Shown here piece after piece: positions 23,154 to 33,876 of a stretch of DNA of 64,000 bases. The notes under the pieces are model-generated. The model was not told the origin of the DNA, did no database searches, and saw only the letters and a list, made by a program, of their open reading frames with translations. Origin of the DNA: Malaya genurostris (Eukaryota > Arthropoda > Insecta > Diptera > Culicidae). Every line of letters begins with the position of its first letter. Positions within the stretch are counted from its first letter, which is position 1. The translations under genes and the position numbers were made by a program. The stretch spans positions 166,195,547-166,259,546 of the forward strand of contig NC_080571.1 in assembly GCF_030247185.1 (NCBI RefSeq), read 5' to 3'.

Positions 23154-24143
23154 ATGGGTAAAACGCGTCATAGATCCGAGAACGATCCAAAGCTTGCTAA
23201 GCGTCTGAAGTCAAGTGATGATCAGGTAAACGACCGTTTGCTGAGTAAAAACCAATATGCTGATCTGCCAGTTGATGTCGAAGAGGAACTGCAGAAGAAG
23301 GAAAAAATGCCACCTTTCTACCTGAAGGGCTTCCCACCAACTCTACGCTCGGATTTCAATACGCTGATCAGCAAAGGACTACAGGCAACAATCCGTTTAT
23401 GTACTGAAGGCTACAAAATAACTGTTCCGGCTTTGAACCACTACAAAGGAGTGGAATTGTACCTGAAGCAGACGAAAGCGGAATACTTCACACACGATAT
23501 TGCCGCCAACAAACCTATGAAAGTTGTACTTCGAGGACTACCCGACATGATGGAAGCCGAACTAAAGCAGGCACTGTCGGAGGCTGGACTAAAGCCTGTG
23601 ATGGTGTTTAAAATGAAACGTCATAATACGGACAAAAAGTTTAGAGATCAACTGTATCTGGTTTATCTGGTGAAGGACTCTATCACCATGAGTCAACTAA
23701 AAACGATTAAATCGTTATTCCACATAATCATCGAATGGCAAAAGTATAAACCGGTACATCGGGATGTCACACAGTGCACGATCTGTTTGAACTACGGCCA
23801 TGGAGCGTGGAATTGCCACATGAAAAGTCGGTGCGGTAAATGTGCCGAATTACACAATACCAACGATTGCCTACTAGATGACATCGCTGTAAAATGTGTG
23901 AACTGTGATGGTGACCATCCATCTACTAGCAAATCGTGTCCCAAACGTGCTGAGTTCACAAAAATTCGACAACAGGCGTCCCGAAAACAAACAACGAGCA
24001 AGAATGTTCCAAAGAAGGATGAAATTAATTTCCCACGACTCCCACCGAAGAGGGATATTCCTCAAAAATCCCTCGTGGATGGGGCAATAATCAACCACAA
24101 GCAAAGGATGACTCTGGTGACTTATTCTCTGCTGAACAACTGA
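23154..24143 (+). CDS. Jockey-type ORF1 (gag-like, CCHC knuckles)
   Basis: Uninterrupted 329-codon frame from ATG 23154. It has a basic N-terminus, then a Jockey-type region before the knuckles (NKPMKVVLRGLPDMMEAELK, which fits the domain usually found ahead of C2HC fingers), then knuckles CTICLNYGHGAWNC, CGKCAELHNTNDC and CVNCDGDHPSTSKSC. The C-terminus is basic and Pro-rich. It would package element RNA in a cytoplasmic particle. The open frame contrasts with the wrecked ORF2 downstream. Confidence 0.75.
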   Translation: MGKTRHRSENDPKLAKRLKSSDDQVNDRLLSKNQYADLPVDVEEELQKKEKMPPFYLKGFPPTLRSDFNTLISKGLQATIRLCTEGYKITVPALNHYKGVELYLKQTKAEYFTHDIAANKPMKVVLRGLPDMMEAELKQALSEAGLKPVMVFKMKRHNTDKKFRDQLYLVYLVKDSITMSQLKTIKSLFHIIIEWQKYKPVHRDVTQCTICLNYGHGAWNCHMKSRCGKCAELHNTNDCLLDDIAVKCVNCDGDHPSTSKSCPKRAEFTKIRQQASRKQTTSKNVPKKDEINFPRLPPKRDIPQKSLVDGAIINHKQRMTLVTYSLLNN

Positions 24144-24248
24144 TCGTCTTTTTTGAAACAATGACAACAAAACTACGAAACTGCAGAACGCGGTTAGATC
24201 ACATCAACGCCTTAGGCAAATTCATCATCGAATAAGCAATATAATGAG

Positions 24249-25886
24249 TTGGTTATAGTAAATTGGAATGCTTGCTCAATCAGGAGAAAAACTGCTGAAT
24301 TGTCCGACTTGATTCAAGAGAAGAATGCCGATATTGCTATTTTAACTGAAACTCATCTCAAACCTGAAATTTCTATTTTAATTTCCAATTACAGGATTCA
24401 CAGGCTCGACAGGACAACTACCAGAGGAGGGGGAGTTGCCATTGCCATTAAACGATCCATTCAGCATAGGCTTATGTCAGCCTTTAAATTGCAACTAATA
24501 GAAGCCATCGGAATTGAGATTACAACGACGATGGGACCCATCATCATCATTGCAGCGTACTGACCCAAACAAACCAATCTTCGAGATGGTACGTGTGCAT
24601 CATTGAAGCGAGATCTGGTTATGCTCACTCGACGACAGAACAAATTCATCATTGCTGGGGACCTGAACGCACGGCATGAGATGTGGGGAAACAAAAGACA
24701 GAATCGAAACGGATTCGTACTTGCCGAAGATTACGATGCTGGACAGTACAACATCCTCGCTCCGGATCTACCAACGCGACTTTCCAGACCGGGAGTTCAT
24801 TCCATTTTGGATATATACATCAGCAACATCACCATAGACAGCTCTCCGGTTGTCTTCAATGAGCTCTCTTCTGACCACTTTCCAGTAATATTGACGTTGG
24901 GATCTTCACCAGAAACAGTGGCTATTCGACCTCGGAGGAACTATTATCGCCCCGACTGGGTCCAATCTCAACAAATCGCCGACCCACTTATTAATATCGA
25001 TTTGCCACTTGATTCCCCGATGGAAATCGATGCAGCTCTATCTTCCTTCCAGCATTCAATCACAGTCGCCTAATTCTCCCATGTATCTTATTAAAATTAT
25101 CAAAAATTATCTTGCAGATAGAGCATTCCAGGTTTCTCTGAATAATGCACTTTCAGAAAGATTTACTATTCCTGCTGGTGTACCCCAGGGAAGTATCCTA
25201 GGTCCCATTCTATACTACACTTTTTTACATCGGACATTCTACCTCTTCCGGGTGGTGGTGTTCTGTCACAATTTGCTGATGATACTGCCATTCTTTACAA
25301 AGGTCGTGTCATTAATGCTCTGAAGAAAAAACTACAGACAGGTCTGGACGTCCTAACTGAATATTTTACAAGCTGGAAAATTGTGATCAATGCAGAAAAA
25401 ACTCAGGTCATCTTGTTTATACATTCAAGATCTCCAAAACTTATTCCATCTGACGAATGTCGAATACGATTCGGTGATGAGGTCATCCAATGGTCCAACG
25501 AAGTTATCTATCTAGGACTCACCTTTGACAGACATCTGATATTCAGGTCACATGTTGACAAAATCGTTTCAAAATGCAGCATACTCATTAGGTCTCTGCA
25601 TCCGCTGATTTGTAGAACATCTAAACTGTGCCTGAAGAATCAGATGGCTGTCTATAAACAAATCATCTACCCCGCAATTGAATACGCAGTCCCTGTTTGG
25701 CGGGGCTGTGCACGAACACACAAACTTAGGCTTCAGCGCATTCAAAGTGAGATCTTAAAGATGATTCTAAATCTACCCCCTTGGACAAGGACTGGTGAAG
25801 TACATGAGATGGCCTCCCTGGATATACTAGAACAAAAATTCGAACAATACTGCACGAAATTTGAAGAGAGGTGCTCAATCTCTTAA
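24249..25886 (+). pseudogene. Jockey-type ORF2 remnant (endonuclease, partial RT)
   Basis: Endonuclease: VNWNACSIRRK, ILTETHLKP, GGGVAIAIK, AGDLNARHEMWGN, SSDHFPV. One in-frame TGA lies at about 24561. Near 25060 the endonuclease end is fused to the late RT, so the RT fingers are deleted. Remaining RT: PAGVPQGSILGP, then a frameshift through the QFADDTAILYK box (near 25275), then NAEKTQVILF and YLGLTFDRHL in the last frame (25383-25886). No RNase H. Start codon not determined. Confidence 0.7.
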
Positions 25887-25975
25887 ATACAAATAATTCC
25901 AAATTTGTTCGTATTAGGTTAGGGATAGTTATAAGTAGGTAGATATTTCATAATAATTAAAATATATATTATGAT

Positions 25976-27391
25976 TAATCATTAGTACGTAAAACAAGAG
26001 TAACTAAAACACCTATTATTAATAACGAATCGTATGAACAACAAAGATGAAAGGCCAAAGGGTCAAAACACTTGTACTGTAAAATGTTGATGTAATACAA
26101 AAAAATAAGATTAATAAACAGATATTTATGCAAAATAAATGCAAAAATTGAATCAGTTTGGATTCTATCGCCACGGCGAGCAAATGTGTTTTGTGTCGTC
26201 TGCACAGCTAGTTTCGCTTTCGACAGGAGCGATTACGCCACAGCTGCCAGTCATTAGCATTGGTGAAAAAACAACGGTGGAGAGCATTACACAAAATCAG
26301 CCGTTCTAATGGCTCTGAAAGTTTTCTAAAGAACTATCAGGATTTGTTGTTCGCAAATCGAAAGTAATTATCCTCAGTTTAGTGCAATTCAAGAACAGTT
26401 TGGTTGGATTTGTGCACTTTTCGCTGTGTGAAATTCACAGTAATCGAGATAAAGTGAAGCCTTCTTTGTTTTCTATTATTAATAACTAATCGTATGAACA
26501 ACAAAGATGAAAGGCCAAAGGGTCAAAACACTTGTACTGTAAAATGTTGATGTAATACACAAAAATAGGATTAATAAACAGATATTTATGCACAAAAAAA
26601 TTGAATCAGTTTGGATTCTATCGCCACTGCGAGCAGATGTGTTTTGTGTCGTCTGCACAGCTAGTTTCGCTTTGGACAAGAGCGATTACGTCACAGCTGC
26701 CAGTCATTTGCATTGGTGAAAATAACAACAATGGAGAGCATTACACAAAATCAGCCGTTCTAATGGCTCTAAAAGTTTTCTAAAGAACTATTAGGATTTG
26801 TTGTTCGCAAATCGAAAGTAATTATCCTCAGTTTAGTGCAAATCAAGAACAGTTTGGTTGGATTTGTGCACTTTTCGCTGTGTGAAATTCATAGCAATCG
26901 AGATCAAGTGAAGCCTTCTTTGTTTTTGCGAAAAATGTTCCAGAGTTTAATGTCGTAGATAATTACGCAATTTGACCCTTCTGAATGCGAATCCCTACAG
27001 CATATTGATAGTTTCGTTCAATAAATTAGGCCTATTGTATCATTGATCCAACCAGCGAATTATTGTTTTCTTTATTGGAAGAATATAATCGGTTGTAAAC
27101 GCTACACCTACACCAACCATATCAGTATCGCACCCAAGTACAACAGTTCAGCCTGGAATTAGATGACGGAAGTCAGCGGCATCCATCGGAATTCGAATTC
27201 AACTCATCACTCTCCATCACAAATGCTTTCATAAAAGGTTCTTTTCAGATCCACCATTATTTTATTATAAAGAACTATACTGGTTATTTCATAATATTTG
27301 TGTTTCAGAATGTTAAATGTAACCAATCTGTACTTTAGTTTGATATTCGGAAGTGCTAAGGAACATGTCAGTTGTTTTCGTATTCACGACA
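25976..27391 (-). repeat. GTCGTGAATACGA repeat, copy 1, left-end module with tandem duplication
   Basis: Two direct copies of a roughly 460-bp unit (about 26011-26473 and 26474-26935), both beginning CTATTATTAATAAC.AATCG and ending AGTGAAGCCTTCTTTG. The reverse complement of this unit recurs in copies 2 and 3 (28483-28788; 46860-47200; 47450-47750). The region continues with unique-looking sequence holding a histone-type 3' stem-loop (27237) and ends in TCGTATTCACGAC at 27379-27391. Confidence 0.65.
27237..27256 (+). promoter_or_regulatory. Histone-type mRNA 3' stem-loop (near-consensus)
   Basis: GGTTCTTTTCAGATCC followed by ACCA and preceded by AAA. The replication-dependent histone consensus is GGYYCUUUUCAGRRCC followed by ACC(C)A; only one stem position (T for R) departs. 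About 70 bases upstream, AAGTACAACAGTTCA resembles the codons for the H2B C-terminus KYTSS. The surrounding frame is otherwise not histone, so this is a relic. Confidence 0.55.
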
Positions 27392-27711
27392 TCCAGTTAT
27401 GTCTCTGACATTACCCACCCGCCTTTTTTAAAGTCTTATCTCACTTTCAAAAGACGTCTGACAGTTACTTTAAAAAAAAGTCTGTAACGATTACTAAACT
27501 TTCATATTTGTATACTTCGATGTACATAAAAATCATTTATTGTGAGAGTTATCGTGGTAACGAATATATAGTGAAATCTGATCTGATATAAAATAAACCT
27601 TATCATTGCAAATGTTAAGGACAAGGACATTTGAAAAGAATATATCTCGCCTGTAGACGATCGCAGACGAGTAATTCAACCAAAGCTCTTTTGAAGTAGT
27701 TTAATATGTAA
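27392..27711. other. Inverted flank (27392-27430) and unassigned AT-rich DNA
   Basis: 27392-27430 (ATCCAGTTATGTCTCTGACA and on to CCCGCC) is the reverse complement of 28338-28374 and resembles 46498-46533, so it belongs to the end of the repeat family. The rest to 27711 is AT-rich with no recognised feature. Confidence 0.5.
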
Positions 27712-28338
27712 CACATGGATCAATAAGTCCCGAGACTAAAGCAGAGATGGCGCTCGTAGTAAACCAGTAACAACGTCTAGTACTAATCTTTACATGAAAC
27801 GGTTCAAAATTTTAAGTTTATCCGACCAGAAACAGCTGAGTTATCGAGGTTGGAGTAGAGTAGCCGTTACACCGGAAAATGTGAGTGAAGTGACAAAAAT
27901 TATAATGAAAGATCGTAAAGTGAAGCTCCGTTAGATTACTGAGATGACACAAATATCATATGGAAGTGTATTAACTATCCTTCATGAAAAATTGAGCATG
28001 AAAAAGGTTTTTTCCAAGTGGGTGCCGCGATTACTTTCGATGGAACAAAATGCACCCTGCCACAAGTCGATGAAAACAATGGCGAAATTGAACGAATTGG
28101 GTTTTGATCTGCTTCCCCACCCCCCATACTCGCCAGATTTAGCCCCCAGTGACTACTGGCTCTCTGCTGATCTTAAATGCTCCAGGGAAAAAGATTTGGC
28201 TCAAATGAGGAGGTCATCGCTGAAAATGAAGCTTATTTTGAAGCAAAAGATAAATTTTTTTATAAGCATAGTATTGAAAAATTGGAAAAACGTTGGAACC
28301 ATTGTATCACCCTAAAAGGTGATTATGTTGATGAATAG
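27712..28338 (+). pseudogene. Internally deleted mariner transposase
   Basis: A terminal-repeat-like stretch (ACACATGGATCAATAAGTCCC) is at about 27712. The transposase N-terminus has a stop (KLR*ITEM), then ISYGSVLTILHEKL and KWVPRLL, which match the mariner helix-turn-helix and WVPHEL region. The sequence then jumps to NAPCHKSMKTM and HPPYSPDLAPSDYW, which contains the third Asp of the D,D34D triad. The first Asp is in the deleted part, and the second is replaced (MEQNAPCH). The C-terminus is in another frame and ends at TAG 28338. Non-autonomous at best. Confidence 0.75.
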
Positions 28339-28788
28339 AAAAGGCGGGTGGGTAATGTCAGAGACATAACTGGATGTCGTGAATACGAAAACAACTGACA
28401 TGTTCCTTAACACTTCCGAATATCAATTAGTTGATCAATTGTATGAATTATGCAAGCATTCCCCTTTTCCACATTTTTCGCAAAAACAAAGAAGGCTTCA
28501 CTTGAACTCGATTACTGTGAATTTCACACAGCGAAAAGTGCAAAAATCTAACCAAACTGTTCTACATTTGCACTTAACCAAGTATACTTTCTTTCGATTT
28601 GCGAACAACACATCCTAATAGTTCTTTAGAAAACTTTTAGAGCCATTAGAACGGCTGATTTTTTATAATGCTCTCCAACGTTGCTTTTTCATCCATCGAA
28701 ATGACTGGCAGCTGTGACGTAATCGCTCTTGTCGAAAGCGAAACTAGCTGTGCAGGTGACACAAAACACATCTGCTCGCAGTGGCGAT

Positions 28789-29041
28789 TAGGGAATCGAT
28801 CGATTAATCGACTAATCGATTAATAACCCAGATAATCGAGTAATATTTAATCGAATAGCTTAAAACTAATATTAGATTATTGAGCTAATCGAATAATTAA
28901 AAATATCCCATAGTAATAATCGAACGAATAATCGAGTAATCGATTGATAACTCAGATAATCGAATAAATTTCAATCGATTAGTTTCAAAATTATACTCGA
29001 TTATTGAATAATCGAGTAATTCGAAATTTCCGACATCACTA
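28789..29041. mobile_element. TAATCGA-rich MITE with 8-bp target duplication (hAT-like)
   Basis: 253-bp insertion flanked by GTGGCGAT (28781-28788 and 29042-29049). Copy 3 has the single site (near 47745), so the empty site is visible. Ends are TAGGGAATCG and, inverted, TAGTGATGTCG, a hAT-like terminus. The body is an array of TAATCGA/ATTATCG variants. Confidence 0.65.
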
Positions 29042-29428
29042 GTGGCGATAGAATCCAAACTGATTCAATTTTTGTTAAGAGATTTCCTTTTATGTGATTT
29101 CGTTTGTAGCTTTTTCACTAATGGGCGGTCCTAACGGCTATAAAAATAGCCGCATATAGAATTTTAATGTCGATTATTTCATTTCGGATTTGCATAATTT
29201 ATTGAAAGAAACTATCAATATGCTGTACTTTTCGGAACATTTTTCTTGAACGATTTGTTGTACAGCAGCAGCTATTTTCTTCTCTTCCTCAGAACGCGTT
29301 CTGATTGGCTGGTGTTGACATGGGTCAAATGAGATAGGTTTTTCAATAGTGTACTATTGAAATCAGGCCCGTGCGCAGGGGGGGGGGGGTTTGGGGGTTT
29401 TAACCAATGCAAATAACTTGACAATTCA

Positions 29429-29954
29429 CAGGGGGCAAATCACTCTAAACTTTGTCTGAACTCAAACAAGTTTTACCGGGAGTAAAAAAGTTTAGCAGGA
29501 ATCTCGCTGGATTAGAATGGGATTAGAGAAGTTTAGCCGAGATCTGGAAAAGCATTATTCTGACATAAGAAGCTGTAAACGTGGGAGCAGAGATGCCAGA
29601 TATTTTCATAGAAAATCTGTATTGCTTTGTATGAAAAATCTGTATTTTTGTGATATCTATATAAATCTGTATTTAATTTGAGAAATCTGTATGAAATCTG
29701 TCCTCTGTATTAAATCTGTATGCGCATGTAAAAATCTGTATAATACAGATAAATCTGTATAAATGGCATCTCTGCGTGGGAGCTCGAATGACAGATACAC
29801 TTCGAACAAGATTAGGCAAAACTAGGTTGGATTAGTTTTAAATTACCCAAACTTATCTAGACTAGTTGGGATTAAATGAGATTAGAGAAAATTATTTTGG
29901 AATGACATGAGTTTATTAGTATGAGATTGTCTAGAGTTTAGAGTGATTCGCCCC
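29429..29954. mobile_element. MITE nested inside the CAGGCCCG element
   Basis: Inverted ends of about 20 bp (GGGGGCAAATCACTCTAAAC, inverse AGTTTAGAGTGATTCGCCCC) with direct flanks TTGACAATTCA (29418-29428 and 29955-29965). No coding capacity. Superfamily not assigned. Confidence 0.7.
29588..29774. mobile_element. 187-bp hAT-type MITE nested two levels deep
   Basis: Ends CAGAGATGCCA and inverse TGGCATCTCTG; 8-bp flanks CGTGGGAG at 29580-29587 and 29775-29782. The body is rich in AAATCTGTAT repeats. The terminus and flank length fit hAT. Confidence 0.8.
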
Positions 29955-30352
29955 TTGACAATTCATATTTTTTATCAATTTATAAACTGACATAATTTGA
30001 ACCACCCCCCCCCCCCCCCCCTTTAATGATTTCTGCGCACGAGCCTGTCATAATTCGTTTTACATTGTCAATATAGTGGATGAGGCGCCTTTTCGCCTTG
30101 TGGACACCCCCCTCTCCCCTTGAAACCCCCCCTCCCCCATGGATGATTCCTGCGCACGGGCCTGATTGAAATACTTCAATGTTTTTGCTATACACGTTTA
30201 AGTTGAAAAATTTCAATTCTATTGGTAGTTAGATTATATAAATCCTTCCACAGATCACTGAGCTATGAGCTTTCAAAATACGAGAAAGGCAAACGCGCCT
30301 TATGAATTATCCTCTTTGATACTCGTTTATACCAAACATTTCAGAAACATAC

Positions 30353-31098
30353 TGTACGACGTACAATGTAGGGATAATGGCACAGGAACAAATCTCTTCA
30401 GTGGGCAATCTAATTCCGCTACGGCTAACACCAACACACCAGAGAATTAAAATTGTCCGTACAGTTCGAACCGGTGTCCACAACAGAATACCTTGGGTAG
30501 GGTCTGATTGAGGATCGGATCGATAGACAAATTTTTGTGGTTCTCTCAGCGGTGCTCCAGAACGGATGGACGAAGTTCGATAGCGACTCGGAACGCTGAA
30601 ACGAACTATACTCGATGGCGACAGGCTCAAAAGCAGCAGCAATCGGAATTCTCACTCAAGCAGCGGATACCAAACCTCAAATGGTGTTCTTTTGGTGGCA
30701 GAAAAGAAATTCCAGGTTTAACTCTTTAATTTTATTTCGCGATGTTTACTGTACAATGGTTACAACAATAATGAATTTTAGTGCGTGAAACGATTTCTTA
30801 TATACTATTTTTCAGTTCGACGTGTGCATTCATTCAGCAAGGATTAAGCCCCACCCCCTTTCAATACAACAACACGAATTGCGTGTTAGCAGAGAATGCT
30901 TGTATGGGGAGACTTTCCTGTGCGGACATGAATGGACATGATCAATGCGTGTGAATTTTAGGGAACAGATACAAGCTATTAGATTAAATTTGAGTTCAGT
31001 GGGGAATATGGGAGTGGGAATGTATGACAAAACAATCATTTTGGGAAAAGACAAGACATGAGTGATTTTTCCCTGCATTATGCGTTCGGTATCGAACA
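30353..31098 (-). repeat. BEL 3' LTR
   Basis: 746 bp, starts TGTACGACGTACAATG and ends CGGTATCGAACA as read on the + strand. Compared with the other LTR it has GACGTG where the partner lacks GAC, and about four substitutions. The integrase frame ends inside this LTR (stop at 31078-31080). Confidence 0.9.
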
Positions 31099-32090
31099 TT
31101 CACCCGCCGGGCTACGATGTGGATCTGTAGATGCGAGTGCTTGATCATTCTCTTCAATTGGCAGAGGTGCGAGTTTGGATACTGAACGACGGTATACCCC
31201 AGTCGATGTTTGTACGTCTACTACTCTGACTATAGAATCATTGTCAGGATACACATTTAAAATTTTGCCCAATTTCCATGACTGGGAAGGAAGGTTGTCT
31301 TCCTTTATTAAAACAATGAGCCCAGGCACCACGTTGGGGGAACTTTTTATCCACTTAGAACGAGCCTGTAGTGTATTGAGATACTCGTTTGACCAACGTT
31401 TCCAAAACTGTTCTTTGAGAGTCTGCAAATAGTTCCATCGGGATAAATAATTAACAGGTATATCTTTAGTACTGGGTTCAGGGATAGCAACTAGTTCTCT
31501 GCCAATCAGAAAATGTCCCGGAGTCAAGGCACAAGGTTCATGTGTGTCCGATGATATTGCAATGAGTGGGCGCGAATTTAGGACCGCTTCAATTTGCGTG
31601 AGAACAGTATAGAATTCTTCAAACGTGAGACAAGCATTGGACAGAATCTTACGCAAATGAGTTTTCGTACTTTTCACACCAGCCTCCCACAATCCGCCAA
31701 AATTAGGAGATCGTGGCGGAATGAATTTCCATACAATTTCTCTTGCGGAACAAAACTGGTCTATTATTCCCTTGGCCTGATCGTCGCGAAACATCAAATA
31801 AAGTTCATGGAGATCTGATCTGGCACCAACGAAATTTGAGCCGTGATCGGAGTGTATTTCTTCTACTAATCCTCTACGACTAACAAATCGGTGCAAAGCA
31901 GCTATAAATGCCGCTGACGACAAGTCAGAAACCAATTCTAGGTGAATGGCTTTGGTAGCAAGGCATATGAATATACAGATGTAAACCTTTACTCGAACGA
32001 ATTTTCGGAGACCAATCTCACAAAAATCGGTCCGGCAAAATCTACACCTGTCTTGGAAAATGGATCAGATGGAACAACACGGGCTGCTGG
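31078..32090 (-). pseudogene. BEL integrase core and C-terminal domain
   Basis: Starts with VPSDPFSKTGVDFAGPIF (first catalytic Asp), then a one-base frameshift near 32010. The main frame has HSDHGSNFVGA (second Asp) and PPRSPNFGGLWEAGVKS (Glu), followed by the BEL-specific C-terminal region (ALTPGHFLIGRELVAIPEP, PGLIVLIKEDNLPSQSWKLG). The stop TAA at 31080-31078 lies 21 bases inside the 3' LTR. The frameshift and the inserted element make it inactive. Confidence 0.85.
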
Positions 32091-32892
32091 TGTAATATGA
32101 GCATGTAACATTAAACCTTTCACACATTTCAGACCATGTAACATTAAATCTTTCACACATCCCAGACCATGTAACATTAAACCTTTCACACATTTCAGAC
32201 CATGTAACATTAAATCTTTCACACATCCCAGACCATGTAAAATATTCAAAAGTAAATCTTTCCCACACTTCAGACCACACGCACTTGACAAATTTCCATA
32301 AAACACGTACTCGACAAATTTCCACTCGACACCAAGTCATGAAGCCCAGAAACCCACTTGAAATATAAACTTCACCTACATAAGACAATTAAATTGTCAG
32401 CACTTACTTCAGCCCAACGAAAAATATCGCAAGTATAAACACGGAAACTTAAGCATCAAATATCAACTAAAAACAATTCAGTTATGTCATTTCCCCGCTT
32501 CTCCACTTTACACACCTCTACACCTCTCTCAAACAGTGCCATATGGCATGACCTAGAATAACGGTAACCCAGGAAAAAGACACTGACTCGAACCGACACT
32601 CACGAGAATTAAACCTGACTACTCTCAACCTCCCCTCTCCGTATCACACTCACACACTTGTCTAGAAACATTACTCACTCTCTCTTACTCAAATACAATA
32701 CAATGACCGAGACATGTCATTGGTTAAATCGGATTTACGCTGCGCGTTCTAACTCCTCCCCCCGGATTTTTAGCAATCCATACTGTAAATTACAACTAGC
32801 TAAGTCAGGAGAGGATAGGGTATAAATAAGTAAATTTTAAAATAAAGATGAGAGATTACGTTTTAAACCCGAAACAGTGCGTTATTACTAAA
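32091..32892 (+). repeat. Element A 5' LTR
   Basis: Starts TGTAATATGAGC and ends TTATTACTAAA (AAA rather than the usual CA). Four 33-bp tandem units (CATGTAACATTAAA…TTTCAGAC) fill 32102-32233. A TATA box (TATAAATA, 32821) and AATAAA (32841) lie near the end, fitting promoter and polyadenylation roles. Confidence 0.9.
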
Positions 32893-32903
32893 TGGCGACC
32901 GAG
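32893..32903 (+). promoter_or_regulatory. Element A primer-binding site
   Basis: TGGCGACCGAG directly after the 5' LTR. TGGCGACCG is the start of the Arg-tRNA primer site used by 412/mdg1-type elements. Confidence 0.75.
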
Positions 32904-32930
32904 TGTTTTTCCGACCAGCGATTCCGTGGT

Positions 32931-33490
32931 GTGCAAGTGATAGAATTTCTTAATGATTCGCGGGAATTGAACTTGTGAAACAATTCGGTTTCAGTTAAAG
33001 TACTATTGACTGTTTTATACGTGCAAGTGATGGAATTTCTTAACGATGCTCGGGAATTGAACTTGTGAAACAATTCGGTTTCAGTTAAAGTACTATTGAC
33101 TGTTTTATAAGTGCAAGTGATAAGGCAAAAAAAAAAAAAAAAAAAATTCGAAGAAATAAACTCTAACAGTGATCAGGATTCAAAATTCGGAACAGTGCAA
33201 AAGTGCCTATATTTTTCCAAAGGAAGTTACTACTGCTTCAAAGAAATTAACTTATGAAATAGTTGCAAGCCCGTAAAAAGTGTTCCTGACATTCCAAAGT
33301 GATGGCAACAAGCTCCAATTATCGGTGATTTGGTGAAGTGTGCGATTTGGCTTAAGTGGCTATACAGAATACAAGAAATTGACTTATGAAATAGTTGCAT
33401 GCCCGTAAAAAGTGTTCCTGGCATCCCACAGTGATGGCAACAAATTCCAATTATTGGTGATTTGGTGAAGTGTGCAATTCGGCTTTAGTG
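32931..33490 (+). repeat. Element A leader with two tandem duplications
   Basis: A roughly 90-bp unit (GTGCAAGTGAT.GAATTTCTTAA) occurs twice at about 32931-33115. After an A-run (33127-33147), a roughly 125-bp unit (GAAATTAACTTATGAAATAGTT) occurs twice at about 33241-33490. Untranslated leader; role unknown. Confidence 0.75.
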
Positions 33491-33876
33491 GATAACAATA
33501 AACAGAATGCAATAACTAATAAACGAGTGTTTAATGATGAAAAGATGCAAGTGACGATCGTTATTATCGTTAGTTTGTTCGACTTTCGGTAATTGGTGCT
33601 CGTTTGATAGCAGTGAATAACCAGAAAATTTCGTGCGACGCTAGCTATGAGCTACCGGAGAAATTCTGTGTGCAAACAGAATTAAAACAAAACCGTGTGT
33701 CACCAAGGAAGGATCCGCTACAACACGAAGAGACGACGACAACGCCCACACAGGAGTACCGGCAACATGAGGACGAAAAAGGAGTAAAACTAAGGTACTG
33801 TGCTTAAATTAGGAATTAGGGACAACTAGCTAGGAATATATCGAGTTGAGACAAAACAACACTTGTGAATAGGATT

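Larger units (their letters stand above)
23056..25975 (+). mobile_element. Jockey-clade non-LTR element, internally deleted
   Basis: Inserted in repeat copy 1. It has about 0.1 kb of 5' UTR, an intact-looking ORF1 (23154-24143), a broken ORF2 and an AT-rich 3' end near 25975. Boundaries are approximate and no target duplication was found. The Jockey label rests on the ORF1 domain order and FADDTA-type RT box. Confidence 0.65.
29364..30164. mobile_element. hAT-type MITE, 16-bp inverted ends, 8-bp target duplication
   Basis: Ends CAGGCCCGTGCGCAGG and its exact inverse CCTGCGCACGGGCCTG. Flanked by ATTGAAAT (29356-29363 and 30165-30172). The empty site ACTATTGAAATACTTC is present in copy 3 near 48112. 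Contains poly-G and poly-C runs and a second, slightly altered right terminus at 30034-30048. No transposase. Confidence 0.85.
28339..30347 (+). repeat. GTCGTGAATACGA repeat, copy 2, main part
   Basis: Starts with the AAAAGGCGGGTGGGTAATGT flank, then GTCGTGAATACGA (28375). It has the same order of blocks as copy 3: GCTTCACTTGA unit, TATA/octamer block (AACGGCTATAAAAATAGCCG near 29137; ATTTGCAT near 29197), CCAAT block (CTGATTGGCTGG near 29302), GAGAAAGGCAAACGCG. It carries a TAATCGA-rich MITE (28789-29041) and a nested MITE stack (29364-30164), and is cut at 30347 by a CR1 fragment that is split by BEL. The remainder is at 46206-46396. Confidence 0.7.

Noticed and set aside
25975..26783. 60-76-codon ORFs in the tandem units of repeat copy 1
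   Set aside because: Present on both strands of a non-coding repeat and not conserved between units.
31989..32388. Repetitive MLHGLKCVKGL and TWSEMCERFNV ORFs on the minus strand
   Set aside because: Translations of the 33-bp LTR repeats; the same ORFs appear in the other LTR at 39566-39920.
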